From the NCBI RefSeq assembly GCF_014805625.2, contig NW_023998525.1, positions 9,665-73,664 on the forward strand: 64,000 nt of DNA. Direction: 5' to 3'. Origin of the DNA: Glossina fuscipes (Eukaryota > Arthropoda > Insecta > Diptera > Glossinidae). Numbering within the stretch: position 1 is the first letter of the stretch; the number at the start of each line of letters is the position of its first letter. The notes below the pieces were generated by a model. The model did no database searches, had not been told where the DNA came from, and saw only the letters and a list, made by a program, of their open reading frames with translations. Position numbers and translations under genes: made by a program. Positions 1-12,799 of this stretch are shown here, one piece after another.

Positions 1-1480
1 TTTTCCGCTAGACGCCACTTTTTCTGCAGAGTGTCTAGAGGTGCGATTGCCAACACTAAATCGTATCTCCCAGATAAATGTCCGCGATTCAACAGTACCA
101 TTGATTACCTTAATTAAGAAGGTAACGCTAATGTAACGTTGTCGACGTAACGAATGTAACGAACTCGTGGTCACGTTGAACCAATGGTAACTATAATTTT
201 ATATTTCATACTGTACCAGAAACTGATTATGAAAGAGTAACGTGTAAAAAAAAGACGCGATGCATGTAAATCCGAATTGTCTCTCCAACCGGAAACGAAT
301 TTCAACAATTTGTTTAAGACAATTGAACATTGCCACTCAATTAGGGTCGGATGTAGATAGCTTTGCTCAGCTAGCTAGATCCGGAGATGTGAGGGGTCTT
401 TATACTTTGTCTGTCGGACAAATAATAATTTACACTTAAACGAGTACCACGTATTTACCCCCAAACGAACACATGGGCGGATGAGAATTAGCTTACCGAA
501 ACGGAATACCGTAAGCACTCGGCCTTTCCTCACCCTACCTTACCTAATGGTCTGGTTTGACACTTCATATCTACTCCGAAGTTGGGCCCAAAGAGCGCTA
601 ACCCTACTTCCCTCTCATAAAACCAAATTCAGTTAATGGACATTTTGATATTCTTATTTTATTCTTCTTCTTTTTGAAAGAAAATATTTTATCTGATACT
701 AAAGAAAATATACCACTAAATTTATAAACTGATATTAATACTTTCACAAGAAAAGCAAACAATAAATTCTTTATATAATAAGAGGAATATACAAAAAAAA
801 GTGAATGTGTGCTCTTTATTTAATATATATACAAAATATGTATTTTTAGTCTGAGCTAAACTTATGGAATTGTAAATTTTTCTTTTGTCTGTAGCGCATA
901 TCGCTGAGCACAATATATAGAGTAAAAAGTTGTGAATTCTGCTACCATGACGTTTATTCTCCCTGGTATAATATTTTTTTTGCGTTTCGGAATTCCTTTA
1001 CTGATTGTACATGACAACAATGCAATTGCTTTGTGATATACATTCAAACAACAAGCAAATCTCAATTAAGATTCATATATGAATGAATTCTGTTCACTTT
1101 TATCAATGGCAGACTTCTTCACTTCGTAATGGCGTTTTCTTCTTTCTTTTTTCTCTGCCAGTCCACAGTCCACATCGATCAATCTCCCTTTTTTTCTTTT
1201 CTTGCCATGTCCCTTCTGTCAAAACTCGCTTCTCGTCGTGCGTGAAATAAACGGCGCCCACCATGCAAAGTTGTATTTCCAGCAAATCATTTTACACAAC
1301 CACATGTTACAAACGTCATAATTAGTGCGGCATTGCGGTGATATAATTGGCAAATAATGCCTAATATACCTGTTAGGATCATTAGAACAAATCCGAGCAA
1401 AGCATATATCGCCCACTATTAATTTAACCATAAATAACACACCTACGCATTCAAGTCTTTTTTCAAAAATACACGTCAAA
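1..1480. other. unassigned non-coding stretch
   Basis: I see no supported gene here. Short open frames are at most 86 codons and none resembles a known family. The part before about 640 is less AT-biased than what follows and may be a decayed repeat, but I cannot name it. Confidence 0.5.
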
Positions 1481-1483
1481 GTT

Positions 1484-1737
1484 TTAAATATTCTTTTTCT
1501 GCTCTATTGCCTTTCATTAATATTCGATTAATAGACATTTTTACCATCATATTACTAGTACCTAATTTTATGACTTGATTTTTAATTCGTTAACCTGCTT
1601 TTCTGGTAACCGTTTTCATCGGCCTGCAGCTGCATGACGCCTCGCGAGTGTGTATTGGGTTTCTTTTCTCTTTAAGGAATTTATTATTTGGAAAAATGAC
1701 TTAGGTAGAATCAACTAGATTTTGTATTTCCATAACA
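1484..1737 (-). mobile_element. LTR fragment, family L1 (TGTTA...TAACA), copy 1
   Basis: The stretch matches the solo LTRs at 19283-19756 and 57449-57919 over about 250 bp, including the 'cctgcagctgcatgacgcc' block. Read on the minus strand the LTR begins TGTTATGG at 1737. Its inner half is missing: homology stops abruptly at 1484, so it is a truncated copy. The bases just outside its start are ATAT, close to the ATAC seen beside other copies. It carries no coding capacity. Confidence 0.75.
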
Positions 1738-2239
1738 ATATGTTTATATGGAGAGAGGATACGATCAGATACCTAATCTAAGCCGGTTATTATGGCACCA
1801 CAACACTTTCACCTACTGAGTATCAGCTTCCAACCTTACCCAAACAAACTGTGACGTGCAAAATCGGGTATCCCCCATTTTGCTAAGTTGGGTAAGCCAG
1901 GCGTAACAGAAATCCATTTTTTATTTTGTAAATACATTAGCGTAGACATCTTCTATCGAGAAAAATATTATACAAGTCATTTAATCTCGGCAAGTCTTAA
2001 GACAAGAAAATTTTTCAACCATTGTTTGAACAATCGTTAAATTTATTCAACCAACAGAACATTCACCATATTTTTCCCGAATCTAACTAAGTACCATGTA
2101 TAAACATGTTCATAAATTCTCTATCTAATCTATCTCAGTACTAAGTATAAACTTGTTCATAAATTACTAATTATTCCTTCGACAGCAACCAAGCAAAAAA
2201 CCTATTTTATAATAAAGAAAAAAATAGCATAATAAAAAA

Positions 2240-2910
2240 CTTGAAAACATGGGCTTACACCGCACGCAAGGAAAAGTTAATTAAATGCCTCACCGAATTT
2301 AATCAGGAAACCACCAGTTCTGTGGAAGAATTATGAAGAGGTTTGGCTCAATTCATTACCACTGAACATAATGCTGAAGAAATTGGTCGACTTTTCGAGT
2401 TACAAGCCAAATAAAAGCCACCATATTGCCCAAATATTGCAAGCGGAGCAGCGTGGACGTTGAAGGTTATTTGTTCCTGAAGAAACTCCGCTATTAATCG
2501 ATGAAAAGCGCTCCATCATGGAAACAGTGCGGAAATGGAATATTAAATATGATGGAAGACAAGAACCACTTACCTTCAAAAGAACTAGCAAAATCTTACA
2601 GAATTAATACTCGAGAACTACCGAATACCATGCTCGAAATATTTTAAGATAAAGCTCTGACCTAGGGTCGACGCAACAATAAGCAATGGACGTCTTGGGA
2701 TACCTTTAAAACAGATTTCCTAAAATACTTTCTCCCGCTTCGTTATCTGGAGGGTTTGAAAGATGAAATACATCGTCGTACCAGGCGAACCAATGAAACT
2801 TTCAAAGATTATGTTTCGGCTTTGCAACATCTAATGCGGCATAATAAGATGAATGAAAGAGAAAAATTAGAAGGAATTTTCCGGAACCCACACCGATTAA
2901 AATATTTCTT
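2240..2910 (+). pseudogene. Ty3/gypsy-type Gag relic (retrotransposon gag domain)
   Basis: Translation in shifting frames gives a retrotransposon Gag (capsid) domain. The best part is 2670-2905, with the 'QWTSWDTFKTDFLKYF' block and then a 'FKDYVSALQHLMRH' block, the usual order of the Retrotrans_gag family (W...F...F...F...L). Upstream, 2240-2660 still shows Gag-like pieces but is cut by stops and frameshifts. No zinc knuckle, protease or pol follows; homology ends near 2910. The protein would form the particle shell of an LTR element. I infer an old, truncated insertion. The domain call is firm, the clade is not. Confidence 0.7.
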
Positions 2911-3429
2911 AGTATTTTTTGAAATTATCTGTTCGAGTTTCTAACTTCATCAGGGCTCCAACAAATCCCATCTTCATTTGGGTGAAACTTTTGTAGAAGT
3001 CATACGAGAAATTTTAAATTTCACAGAATGTTGTACCATTTTGAAAATTCTACGCATCACCATCGTGTATTTTTTCTTCCTCTAAAAATGTTTGCAAACC
3101 TTTGCAAGTTTTCTTACCAAGTCTATATGTAACATCCGTGCACGCAGGTGTAAGGGGTTTCTGTCGGTCTCCTTTCCCTTTTGTTCTTCACCAAAGAGTA
3201 ACATTTTGTATATGTATATAATAGTTGAGATTAGAGAGAGGAATCATTAAAAGAAAAAAACTAAAGTCCGTCAGTTTAGCATAATGTGTTCAATAAACTA
3301 GTCCTAATTAACTCAAGTAATTTATATTTAAATATGTTATAGTTTTAAATTAATTAGTAATTAATTCGATTATTTAAGTCTGCTTCCTTACAATAATATG
3401 AAATAAAAAAATGCCTAATAACTGAATTG

Positions 3430-3780
3430 TAAAAATGGTTTAGTGACAGTAAAGTTGGATGTGTGTGTGTGTGTATAATCACGGACATTGACTTAACGGA
3501 AAAGCAGACGCATATAGACAGGCTAACAAACACAGGAATAAGACAGACGACCAATGCGAAACTTAACCGACATTAAGATCATAGTGCCGTTGACATAAGT
3601 TATTTTCGTTTTTAGATATATATTTTTCTTTCTTTTTGTTTATATACATCTCAATTTATTATTTTTTTCATCTCGTCAGTTGGGCTAGTCAGGCGTAACA
3701 ATAAGACAGCCCCAGCTCTGCACGCAACTTAATCATTGTAAATACAATTACGAGCTGTTTAACCCGCTCAGAGTTTCTTG
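3430..3780 (+). repeat. dispersed repeat R2, copy 1, with (GT)n
   Basis: This block shares an ordered series of motifs with 18970-19260: a GT run (3458-3472), 'cacggac', 'taacgga', 'agacagg' or 'acagac', and then a 'tgggctag..aggcg' motif. A third, shorter match to the last motif lies at 1888-1910 (tgggtaagccaggcgtaac). Divergence is high, so it is an old repeat. No open frame is associated and its class is unknown. Confidence 0.5.
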
Positions 3781-4689
3781 TAGTAAATTAAGTAAAGTTT
3801 ATCATTTGATCACGATTTCTGATTCATTAATGACTATTAAAACACTTTTACATAATACAAGGGATTTTCCCATTTCCCGTTTAAATGAACTTTGAATCCA
3901 AATTTGGCTCTATCGTTGTCGGTTGTATTGATTAATAAATTTTGTTTTATCCGCATCTAGGTTCTGAATTGATCCTTTGGAAGGGGAGTGCACCGTTGCA
4001 AGCCGATTGCATGCTTATGTGAATCTTAAATTTATATTATAACTTTATTTATAATTTGTGCAGTTATGCCTACTATCCCAGTACTCTACTAAGTACCTAC
4101 CCCTAATTTTTAATAAGTATATATGCTTAAGAGTTATTGTAATTCTTTCTTTTCAAGGCAAAAGGGCAACTCCGAGTTTTCTTTTTATAAAAAAAAAATT
4201 TTTATGTCTAATGAAATCATTTGATTTGGTACGCTCACATTTAAGCATTTCACAAAAAACATCTAAATCTTTGCTTTTTCTTCTCTCTATTGTTCTTATA
4301 AATTATTAATTATGACAAGAAAATTGTACCATTAGACATAAAAGTCGTAATAATGATCGACTACAAATTTTGAGCAATAATGTCCACAATGTTTGTATTC
4401 ATATTTTAAAATTATTTAAATGGTTAAAGTAAAATTTGTGTTTTTTTTTTTAGTTCTTGTTTTATTTTAAATCATTTTAAGTGCATATTAAATTTTTCGT
4501 TTATTTCTTTAACGCACCTTTTCCAGCTCTTTTATACGACTCATCTCGATCTTTTCTCCTCCGCGGTTTTCTGAAAAATCCCCCAAAAACTCTGACCTCT
4601 CAACACAAAACACTCCAAAAACTACCACCGAACTCTCTCTCATCAAAAACGGTTTTTTTTCTCTCTCTTCGCTGATCGCTTCTCTATCC
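3781..4689. other. unassigned AT-rich stretch
   Basis: I recognise no gene. The last 200 bases, with pyrimidine-rich runs before 4690, could be the diverged interior of the long LTR whose end lies at 4816. I could not prove this by eye. Confidence 0.4.
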
Positions 4690-4816
4690 GTGCATAGTGG
4701 CAAGGCGCTATTTTTGCGATCACGCGATATTGAATAATGGTATGCCGTTATTACGACATTTCTAACAAAAGCATATAAATTGATACCCTACCTTAAATTT
4801 GTTCGTGGAAGTTACA
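4690..4816 (+). mobile_element. 3' end of long LTR family L2, copy 3
   Basis: The final ~125 bp match the ends of the two long LTRs at 26690-29078 and 50026-52552: a 'tgccgttatt' motif, then 'accctacc..aaatttgttcg', and a terminal GTTACA at 4811-4816. The bases after it are ACTT, the same four that follow the copy ending at 29078. The 5' part is not recognisable, so this copy is truncated or strongly diverged. Confidence 0.6.
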
Positions 4817-6545
4817 ACTTCTCTGACCCAGTTAAATACAGGCAAGGAATTTCTTAAACGTTTTGAGTTGGAAACTCTCTTTTAAATTGTAAATTGTTAC
4901 ACTTTGCAAAGATTTTTTTTTATTTAAAAAATTTATTTAATGAAAAATGAGAAAAAGAAAAACGTGTTTAAAATCCGATTGATATATTATATACAGGAAG
5001 CAAAAGATTATTTTGGCAGCAGTTTCATAGCCACACGTATCCGTTTATTTATATAGCAGATATGTTTATATATGTACATTCATAACCTGGCAGTTATATA
5101 TAATAGATTCTAATGTATAAACTAATTAAAAGAAGAATTCACGAAAACAATGTTTGTTAAGGGTAAAAAACTGGTTTTTTTTCAAAATTCTTAATAGTTA
5201 AATTTACTTTCCACGAGCAACAATCTTTTCGTAATCACCTAACCTTTGATAATTATGAAAAACTTTAACATGAAGATTTTATTTCTCATTAAAATTTTTA
5301 TTAAGGTAATTAAACGCAATATCGTGACAACAGTAGTAGCCATCTTCTAACAAGAACGAAAATATCGCTTATTAATAACAATTGTAATATTAGCAACTTA
5401 AAATTTGTCAAACTACGACAAACTTGTAATAGCAAAATGTGTTGGACAAATCGACGAATCAGAAATATGATAAGCGAGCATATACAAAAATAAAAGAGTT
5501 TTGTATAAGAAACGATAATACAATTTTCGTTACCCCTTTTTCTTTTAAATGGATGGCTGCTTTCAATCGTTGGTTCAGAAGGTATATTGGAAATTCTATT
5601 GAATTTCTTCGGCACTAGTTTCGAATCTAAATAATTTTTCTAATAACAGTGGAACATCAGCCTTAGGATCCCCTCCACTGCCTGCCTCGACTCTTCATTC
5701 TTCCGGTGTAGATGATCTTGTACTCATGGAAGCTTGCAGAGTACATCTTTTGTATCCTAGTATTTCGTCAATCGTTTTCACACTGTTTATGACTAAAGGA
5801 TATTTCTTGAGAATTTTCGCCAATCTGTGTGCGTTAGGATTTGATTGTAATATAACGTGCCTATGGTCCGTTGGAAAATCTGTTTGGAACTCATAAGAAC
5901 TGAATTAGGTCTCGTGGTGAACTTTGATTGCTGTGTTGTGTTGCGTCAGTATTTCTATTATTTCCTATGGAGGTCTGGACAGCGCCGCCGCATTACTCAT
6001 TCCAGATTTATAGCGCAGTACGTGGTTGTCTTTTTCTCACGTTGCTTTTCGTCGTCTAAGCCTATTGCTGGTATTTCCGTTGGTTTATTGAAATATGCGT
6101 TGTCCTTCTCCTTTTGAAGGAGTCGTTAAGAGCTTTGGTAATTTAATATAGCCCCTGTTAAAACGGCGGTAAAAGATGACGTGCCTGAAATTTATCTTAG
6201 GTCCTTTAGCGTTTTGGCAGTTTATCATTTCCTCTTTTTTGAGTATGTGCGCGTATTCCTTCTGTAAATGTTAGGATCTCTAAAAATTTTACTTTTGCTT
6301 TTTGCAACTCACATTTATAGAACTGTACCTTCACATCAGCTGATTCGATTGTACAAAATATATTCGTTATTTCGTTTATGTAAAGTGTTTCTTCACTCTT
6401 CTCAAAGATGATGACATCGTCTCCACAGACATAACCTATCTTACCAATGTGTTCTCGCTGTGTTTGCACTTGAAAACAAATAATTTGTTTGGAAAAGAAA
6501 ATTTTTGCGTATGTACCGGCCTATATTTTTCCATTCGTTTTTTTC
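4817..6545 (-). other. region downstream of the gypsy integrase relic; unassigned
   Basis: On the minus strand this lies 3' of the integrase relic at 6550-7060 and could hold the rest of that element (env-like ORF or LTR). The longest open frames are 101 codons (5310-5615) and 87 codons (6206-6469, minus). They have mixed composition and no motif I recognise. No LTR ends were found. I leave it unnamed. Confidence 0.35.
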
Positions 6546-6549
6546 TACA

Positions 6550-7060
6550 AACGACAGGAAATGTTCATTAAGCAGTATGTGACTGCGTTCTACACTTTCT
6601 AATCTTTTACGATGGTAACGAGTTGAGAATCTTCACCCCGAATGAACAGTTTGCAAATTTCTTTCGTGAGTATGTTGTTGAATTCACTTCCGTTGTCTTA
6701 TTTCAATATTCTGAAAAGACCTTGATCTAGTAGAAGTCATTCTACTAGTGGTTTTGCTATTGATTTACCTTTTTTAGTTTCTAAAGGGTATGGTATTCGT
6801 TTTGAAAGGCCACATGTATGCATCTACACCGATCTGACAGTTTAAGTTGTTCTAGAGTGTAAATCGAAACAATTTCAAAATGTTTTGAAGATGTGTTCGC
6901 TCTTTGAAAGTGTTTTTCATAATTCTGTTTCTTTGGCAAAACTCGTTGATTGCGTTTTAGTTTTTCGTATACCGGGATGGCGTGATCGTAGTGGATTATG
7001 GCGTCGTTTTATGAGTTTGTATCTGATTACATTGTCATCGATTCTCTTGGAGTTTTCATA
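6550..7060 (-). pseudogene. Ty3/gypsy integrase relic (element gypsy-A)
   Basis: Read on the minus strand, shifting frames give a retroviral-type integrase. First comes the zinc-binding N-terminus with 'HPGIRKTK' near 6985-7010. A linker with 'VSIYTLEQL' follows, aligned with the first catalytic Asp region. Then 'TKKGKSIAKPLVE' is followed by 'LDQGLFRILK' and 'DNGSEFNN' (second catalytic Asp, about 6690), and the end reads 'VERSHILLNEHFL' (catalytic Glu). The second-Asp and Glu blocks mirror those of the better copy at 59296-59928. At least four frame changes and several stops make it dead. The enzyme would insert element cDNA into the genome. Confidence 0.72.
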
Positions 7061-7389
7061 AACTCTATTATAATTATTATACAGTTATGTTCGCTCGTCA
7101 AAAAATTCGTTGAGATCGCGAAATGATTGCACTTCTTTCCATCCTTTCTCAAAGTAATACAGTACAATATAGCGAATATGAGTATGATTACAGATACGCA
7201 TATTTACAGCCTAAAACTAGAAGGATATTTTCATTCATAAATTTATAAAATGTTAAATTTTTATTAAAATATAGCACGTCAAACGCCTGATAATTATGCA
7301 CCAACCCAATACACTCATCCCCACAGGCGAAGATGGTCAGTATTCTTCTGGTGAACTGCACCATTTTTTTGCACTTGTATTAATTGTTT

Positions 7390-7680
7390 CATTTTTTTCA
7401 AAACGCCCGAATATAGCTCACGGCGAGATGAAGCATCTGCATTAGTATTGTTCTTGCCTTTCTTTCCTCAAAATCATAACCGAATGGTTTTCGCGTTAAC
7501 CGCGATAAAAGCTTTTTATACATGCAAAGCGGGTTTAGAAGGCTGTGTCTTGCAATGACGGTGAACTTTTTTCTCATAAATATGCCAAAAAAAGATGATA
7601 CCGTATACGGCCAGTAGCTTTTTCAATAATATAAACACATAGATGCTCCAACATTTTGTCCTAGATTGACACTAGGAAAA
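7390..7680 (-). pseudogene. Ty3/gypsy RNase H relic (element gypsy-A)
   Basis: Minus-strand translation aligns with the RNase H end of the intact copy at 60018-61475. 'KLLAVYGIIFFWHIYEKK' corresponds to its 'ELLAIHFGITHFRPYL' block, 'FTVIARH' to 'FTVITDHR', and 'KNNTNADASSR' to 'NNTNADALSR'. Frames change several times. It sits directly upstream, in transcription sense, of the integrase relic at 6550-7060, so the two are pieces of one pol. RT and Gag are not recognisable further upstream. Confidence 0.68.
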
Positions 7681-7869
7681 TCTAAGGGACTTTTTTGTAT
7701 TTGTTATCAATAAAAGTAATAATGCTGTTAATTAGCAGTCATTTGCAAGTTTTCTCTTTCATTCTTACCATTTCTATGGGCGCGGATTCTGTTAATAGTT
7801 TCTTGATGTAATGTCGCAATCTCTCAAACGTTTGCAAAGCAGACACTTATACAATTATGTGGTTTTAAG

Positions 7870-9420
7870 TGAATATGGGCTATAGCATGCATATAAGTGT
7901 GTACGTACGAAGAAAAACAAATAGCAGGTATATATGTAGCTAGTATAATTTGCTTTCATTTTATCGTTTATTTTGAAGAATCGAATAACTCTAAATTCTA
8001 TGATCCCTAAATGCTTTGACAAATCTCAATGATAATTCTTATATAAAGAAATTTTTTATTATTAAAAAAAAACTTGTAGGTTATTATATGTACCTCTACC
8101 TAATATGCTTATTTTATTTATCAATTTATTAATTTTTGAAAATTTGTAAATTTTTTTATTATTTTTGTAAATTTATAAATTTTGGACCATCTGATCTTAA
8201 GCCTTGGGGCACTCTATGGCCTCCATCGGCCCAAGATTTAGTACGGATGACCCCGAATTTACATCTACATTTAGATTCGTGTTGTAATAAAAACAATGCA
8301 TTATTAGAAGCGGTTTTTCCGCTTCTTTTTCTAGACTGCCCTATTCAATGATTTCAAACTGCTATGTGAGTGATGTTTAATGCGTACGCAATTTCCTAAG
8401 AAAGGAAGTGCTATACGAGCCAGGATTCAGAACTGTATTCTAATAGCTTCCTTTACTTTTTTTTTATGCGCCTCTTCTATGAAAGTTTTCTTCTCGCTTT
8501 TCCCGGTAAGTTTTTTGTGTTTACTTAAATTGCAGTTTCAATGCAAAAATATTATAAAATGTAATAAAAACTCTCGATTATTATGAAGTGATACATGAAG
8601 AAAGTGAAAGTGTTGACAAACCACAATTAAGAAAAAACTTAGCTCAAATTAATAATCAGTGAACGCCTACGAAAAAACGAACTAGTAATAAGGCTTAAAT
8701 CGAAGAAATGAATTAAGTTAAAAGTTTCCTTCTAATAACTATTTAAATGTGTACAAGAATAACAAAACACTACAAAATTCTTAATTATGTTTATAATTAT
8801 AGTAAGCATTGAAGAGAAAATTTTGTGCGCAAGGTAAAATTGTAAAATTCACTCTTACTCTGGCCTGGTGGTTCTCGTTTTCTTCATATTATTGTTCGAT
8901 TTCTATCTGAGCAAACCTGGATCAACTAACCTTCAATAAAATATTGTAATTTATTTTCAAGCAGTACCCAACTTGGCACAATCAATCAATTTTATCAATC
9001 TATAAATCAATAATCCATCCCTGTACACCCAAAGGGGGATATCAAGGACATTAATCTTCTGGACTAAACCCCAAAATGGACAGTACTGAGTGGATTATTA
9101 TAACTTAAAAAACTGCTACAAGAGAAATCAAACACCATTGAATCATCAATAAATCAATAATAAATCAACGCGAGGTCTGCATATCAAATTCCTCTGGTTT
9201 TGTCGTTATTCGTCTATAAAAAAAACACCAGTAATAACGTAAAACATGAACAATTCAGCTTCAACATCCCTTTTTTGTTTTTTTCAACTGTTTTTACAAG
9301 ATCTTAACGTTTTACGAAGAAAATATTGAATTATTTGGGAAAAAAACTTCCAATTGTTATTTTTTAAATATTAAAAACAAATATCTTGAAATGTCTTCTC
9401 GGAATTCGGACTACCAAATC
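7870..9420. other. unassigned stretch
   Basis: No gene can be supported. A 71-codon open frame at 8136-8351 (+) contains an odd tryptophan/proline-rich bit (KPWGTLWPPS) that I cannot place. The sequence just before 9440 (about 9250-9400) might be a badly decayed upstream part of the Ku70 pseudogene, but I cannot demonstrate that. Confidence 0.35.
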
Positions 9421-9439
9421 TCAATATCTAATTTCAAAC

Positions 9440-10260
9440 ATGATGGGGATAACTTAAAGGCTACTTATATTGTCCAAGAAGCCTTAATAATAAGGTCTTA
9501 AGGCTGTACGTAAGATCGATTTGAAAACTAATGAGCTGTGAGATCCGCCGACAGTTAATGTAATCAATGCTTGTTATGAGTTATGTTTAGGCGATCATAA
9601 GTTACGAACAAGTTAATCGAGTACGTAACTTGCACGTTCCTGGCATAATGCTTTTGGGTTTTCAATCAAAAAGTGAATTCACAAAAATTGTTTGCTGCAA
9701 ACCATGCAATTTTATATATCCGCATGACCGCCATATTTTGGGATCAAAAAGACTCTTTCGGGCATTATGGGAACGTTGTCGCGACTTCGATAAAGTCACC
9801 GTATGTTTATTAACTAGCAAAAGTAAATCTATGCTTCATTATGTTGCTCTGATTCCCGTCTCTCGCGAGAATGCAACGGTGGATTCTTATCATTCCTTAC
9901 TGGCGAATGATAGCTTCAAAAATGTTTGTTTACCTTACAATTACTATGTAAGCCACGTGGATTTTTAAGGACTAGAATTCATTGGAAAATCATGCCAGCG
10001 ACGTAGGAGTAGTAGTAGTCTGTGAGAAACTAGTTCGTAAATTACGCTTGATATACCATCCGAGTCTGTTGAGTGACCCTAAAATGGATCATCTGTAAAG
10101 TAAATTGTTCGCATTGGCATTTGATTAAAAATTTGAAACGATAGGTTCGCAATATTTTCCTGATCCTCAATCACAAGGTACTATTACTGCTAAATTGTTT
10201 TTGGAATTCGAAGAAATATTCGGTTAGGATGCAGAACCGGCTAAGAAAAGAGCAGCCAGT
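9440..10260 (+). pseudogene. Ku70: Ku70 (Irbp/XRCC6) pseudogene, core and C-terminal part
   Basis: Ku70 is the DNA-end-binding subunit of the Ku70/Ku80 heterodimer in non-homologous end joining. An open frame at 9630-9968 begins near 'PGIMLLGF', matching the conserved Ku70 core motif (PGLMLMGF in human), and continues with 'FIYPHD', 'LFRALWERC' and 'HYVALIPVS', all in Ku70 order. In another frame, from 10024, 'EKLVRKLRLIYHPSLLSDPK' and 'SQYFPDPQSQG' correspond to the helical C-terminal arm. That frame is broken by in-frame TAA at 10096-10098, TAA at 10126-10128 and TAG at 10225-10227. At least one frameshift lies between 9968 and 10024. Upstream, 'YIVQEAL' (about 9460) and 'DLKTNEL' (about 9510) fit the start of the core in other frames. 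The vWA N-terminus and the SAP tail were not found. No introns are evident within the part that aligns. It is a dead partial copy of a host gene. Confidence 0.8.
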
Positions 10261-12048
10261 AACTCGTCATTAGCTATTCATTGCTGTAGTTTCCAGGCAG
10301 GTTTATTTTGCCGAAACATTATTGAACAGAAAATTAAAAATATTTCCATTATTCCAACTTTTTCAACACAAATATTTGCATGGGAGTTGTTTTAAAAAGG
10401 GCACAATCAAATCGATTTTTAACAGAATTTGGCCCTGGACACGTCGGTTTATTAAACTTAAGCAAAATGCATTGGCTATTGCTCTCTATAAGTTGAAGAC
10501 ATAAATGGTCGGGCGGTCATCAGACGGAGAGGTGCATTTAAATCGATTCAAAAATAAATTTCAAATTGATTGGTATAAAGTAAAATGAATCTCAACTCCA
10601 ACATCCGCACACGCTTAATGTACCCCTATCGCAGGTCGTGTAGGATACAACTATGTTCCATTTGGAATAATGCATTCGATAATCTTGTACTTGTTTTTAT
10701 TCCACTTCATACATTGCGTGCGGATCGGCTCTAACCGTATGGTATGCGCATACATACATATTGATGTAATCATCTTTTACAAATATTACGTGTATTGTTC
10801 CGTTTATTTCTCTTTTATGCTCTTTTACTTTTCCACATAGAAAGCAATTTCTTTACATTTCGTTTCTTTCTAATTTTTCTTTCCGTGTCAATAATTTATT
10901 TTTAAATGATAAATTTATTTTTCATATTTTTTTTTTATAAATCATTTGCATTTGAATCCTTGTTAATCCTAATTATGTTTGCAAATCGTAGACTCTTCTT
11001 CTATTTTGCATTGTTTACTTAAATTTCATAAAATATCGTTCAATTTAATCGAATTCTTCCCTTTGTGAGTCTGTTTGCTTAGAATTTATTTGAACCATCA
11101 AATGGCAGCATTGAATTTTCAACTTGTTTAAAATCATAAAGCGACTTGTTTCCAAAATTGTCAAACCGCGTGCAACACGAAGTACCAAGACTTTGTACCA
11201 ATCTTTTTTTTTATTAAGCAAATGATCATTTGCTTTTCTTTATAAAGCACACGCACTTGTTAGGAAAAATGCATATGCTTGCGTACGACCTGCTACGTTT
11301 CTCCCCAGTTTTGGCAAAAATTTGTAGTTCTCACTACCATATTTTTTAGACAGCTTTCTCCAGAATTTTATTAATGTTTTCTTTATTAGTTTGAATTAAA
11401 TGTAATATTGCTTCTGGATACATATTTGGAAGTTACGCTCATATATACATGTTTAAATGCATATACATGTTTAAATGCACGTATCAAAAGGCACATGTAT
11501 TAAGTTTAAAAAAAAACGCGTTAGGAAAAAAAGGCTTTTACTTTTATTACCAAAATTCATCGCACAATCAAATCTCTTAAACGTTAATTCTAACACCAAA
11601 TATATAGTCAAATTAATTTACTAACGTTGGCAATTAAAATAAATTCAACACTCAATATATCGACTGAAATTTTCAACATCTGCAAGAAAAAAACGCTTGT
11701 CCGCTTATCAGGTAAGAACCAAACGAAGAAAAGGCCTCCCCATCTGCGACCACAAATTCAACAACAGATTGTTCTGTGAGTTAAGTTTTTAGTTTATAAT
11801 CACTCGTTTCTTCGATGTTTCTTATAATGCGCATCAAATAATGCGATGCGTGTCACTAAGATTTTGTTGGAGACGTCCTATTTGTCCTATCTAGTAACAT
11901 ATTGTCTGTGTAGTGCGGTCTGTATACCAATTGAACCTTGTAACGTTCACTTTTACTTAAGTGGTAGGCTAAGAATTTCTTATACCTAAAGTAAGAGGAG
12001 AGAAAAATAAAAAAAAGGAAAAGTCTGTGCGTGCAATGGGAAGAAATG
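10261..12048. other. unassigned AT-rich stretch
   Basis: I recognise no coding homology. A short direct duplication (atatacatgtttaaatgca, twice) sits at about 11443-11480. A 60-codon frame at 10322-10504 (+) overlaps the area just after the Ku70 pseudogene but shows no Ku motif. Confidence 0.45.
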
Positions 12049-12051
12049 TAT

Positions 12052-12451
12052 TGTTATCGAATTCGCCTCTTTCTAAGATGCAGTCCGTATCACTGGATCG
12101 CGGATATTTTGTTCAAGAGAAATACACTTCAAAGTTATTTTATTTGCAACTATATTTCTTTAAATGTAGGATTATTTACAATTTATTTTTGGCAATACTT
12201 TCCACTGCTTAACTAAAATATTCTTTTTCTGCTCTATTGCCTTTCACAAATATTCTATTAATAGATATTTTTACCATCATATTACTAGTACCTAACTTCA
12301 TGACTTGATTTTTAATTCGTTAACCTGCTTTTCTGATAACCGTTTTCGTCGGCCTGCAGCTGCATGACGCCTTGCGAATGTGCATTTGGCTTCTTTTCTA
12401 TTTAAGGAATTTATTATTTGGGAAAATGATTCAACTAGAATAATTTGGGAT
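12052..12451 (-). mobile_element. solo LTR, family L1, copy 2
   Basis: On the minus strand this is a near-complete TGTTA...TAACA LTR. It is collinear with 19283-19756 but lacks the internal partial duplication present there. The GTAT tetranucleotide lies directly outside the left end (12048-12051). It also lies at 12452-12455, next to the right end, where the last ~10 LTR bases are missing. GTAT is the complement of the ATAC seen at other copies. Overlapping open frames at 12027-12216 are fortuitous. Confidence 0.75.
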
Positions 12452-12747
12452 GTATGGTTTATGCAAATGGTACAAACACACGAATATTAATTCGCATAAT
12501 TGCATTGGCACGTTAACAGGCAAAAGACATTTCAGTGTTATAAAACAACAAATCTTTGAGAGCTAGAGAAAAAAAAGAGAGAAGAGAAGCGGAGCTTGTC
12601 AGCTTAGAACAAGATAAGTAATTTGTCGCTCATGACTGGTCATTTGGATGATCGAGACATCTTCGAATCGTCAGCTTTTAAATCTATCCTTTTGTGCAAA
12701 AGACATAAAGTGGTTATTTTCCTTTTACAAAAAAAATTAATTTTTTT

Positions 12748-12748
<1 letters not shown>

Positions 12749-12792
<44 letters not shown>
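12749..12792. repeat. (TA)n microsatellite
   Basis: An almost pure TA run of about 34 bases with a short interrupted continuation. It explains the Ile/Tyr-rich reading of the local open frame, which is therefore not a gene. Confidence 0.9.
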
Positions 12793-12799
12793 GAATAAA

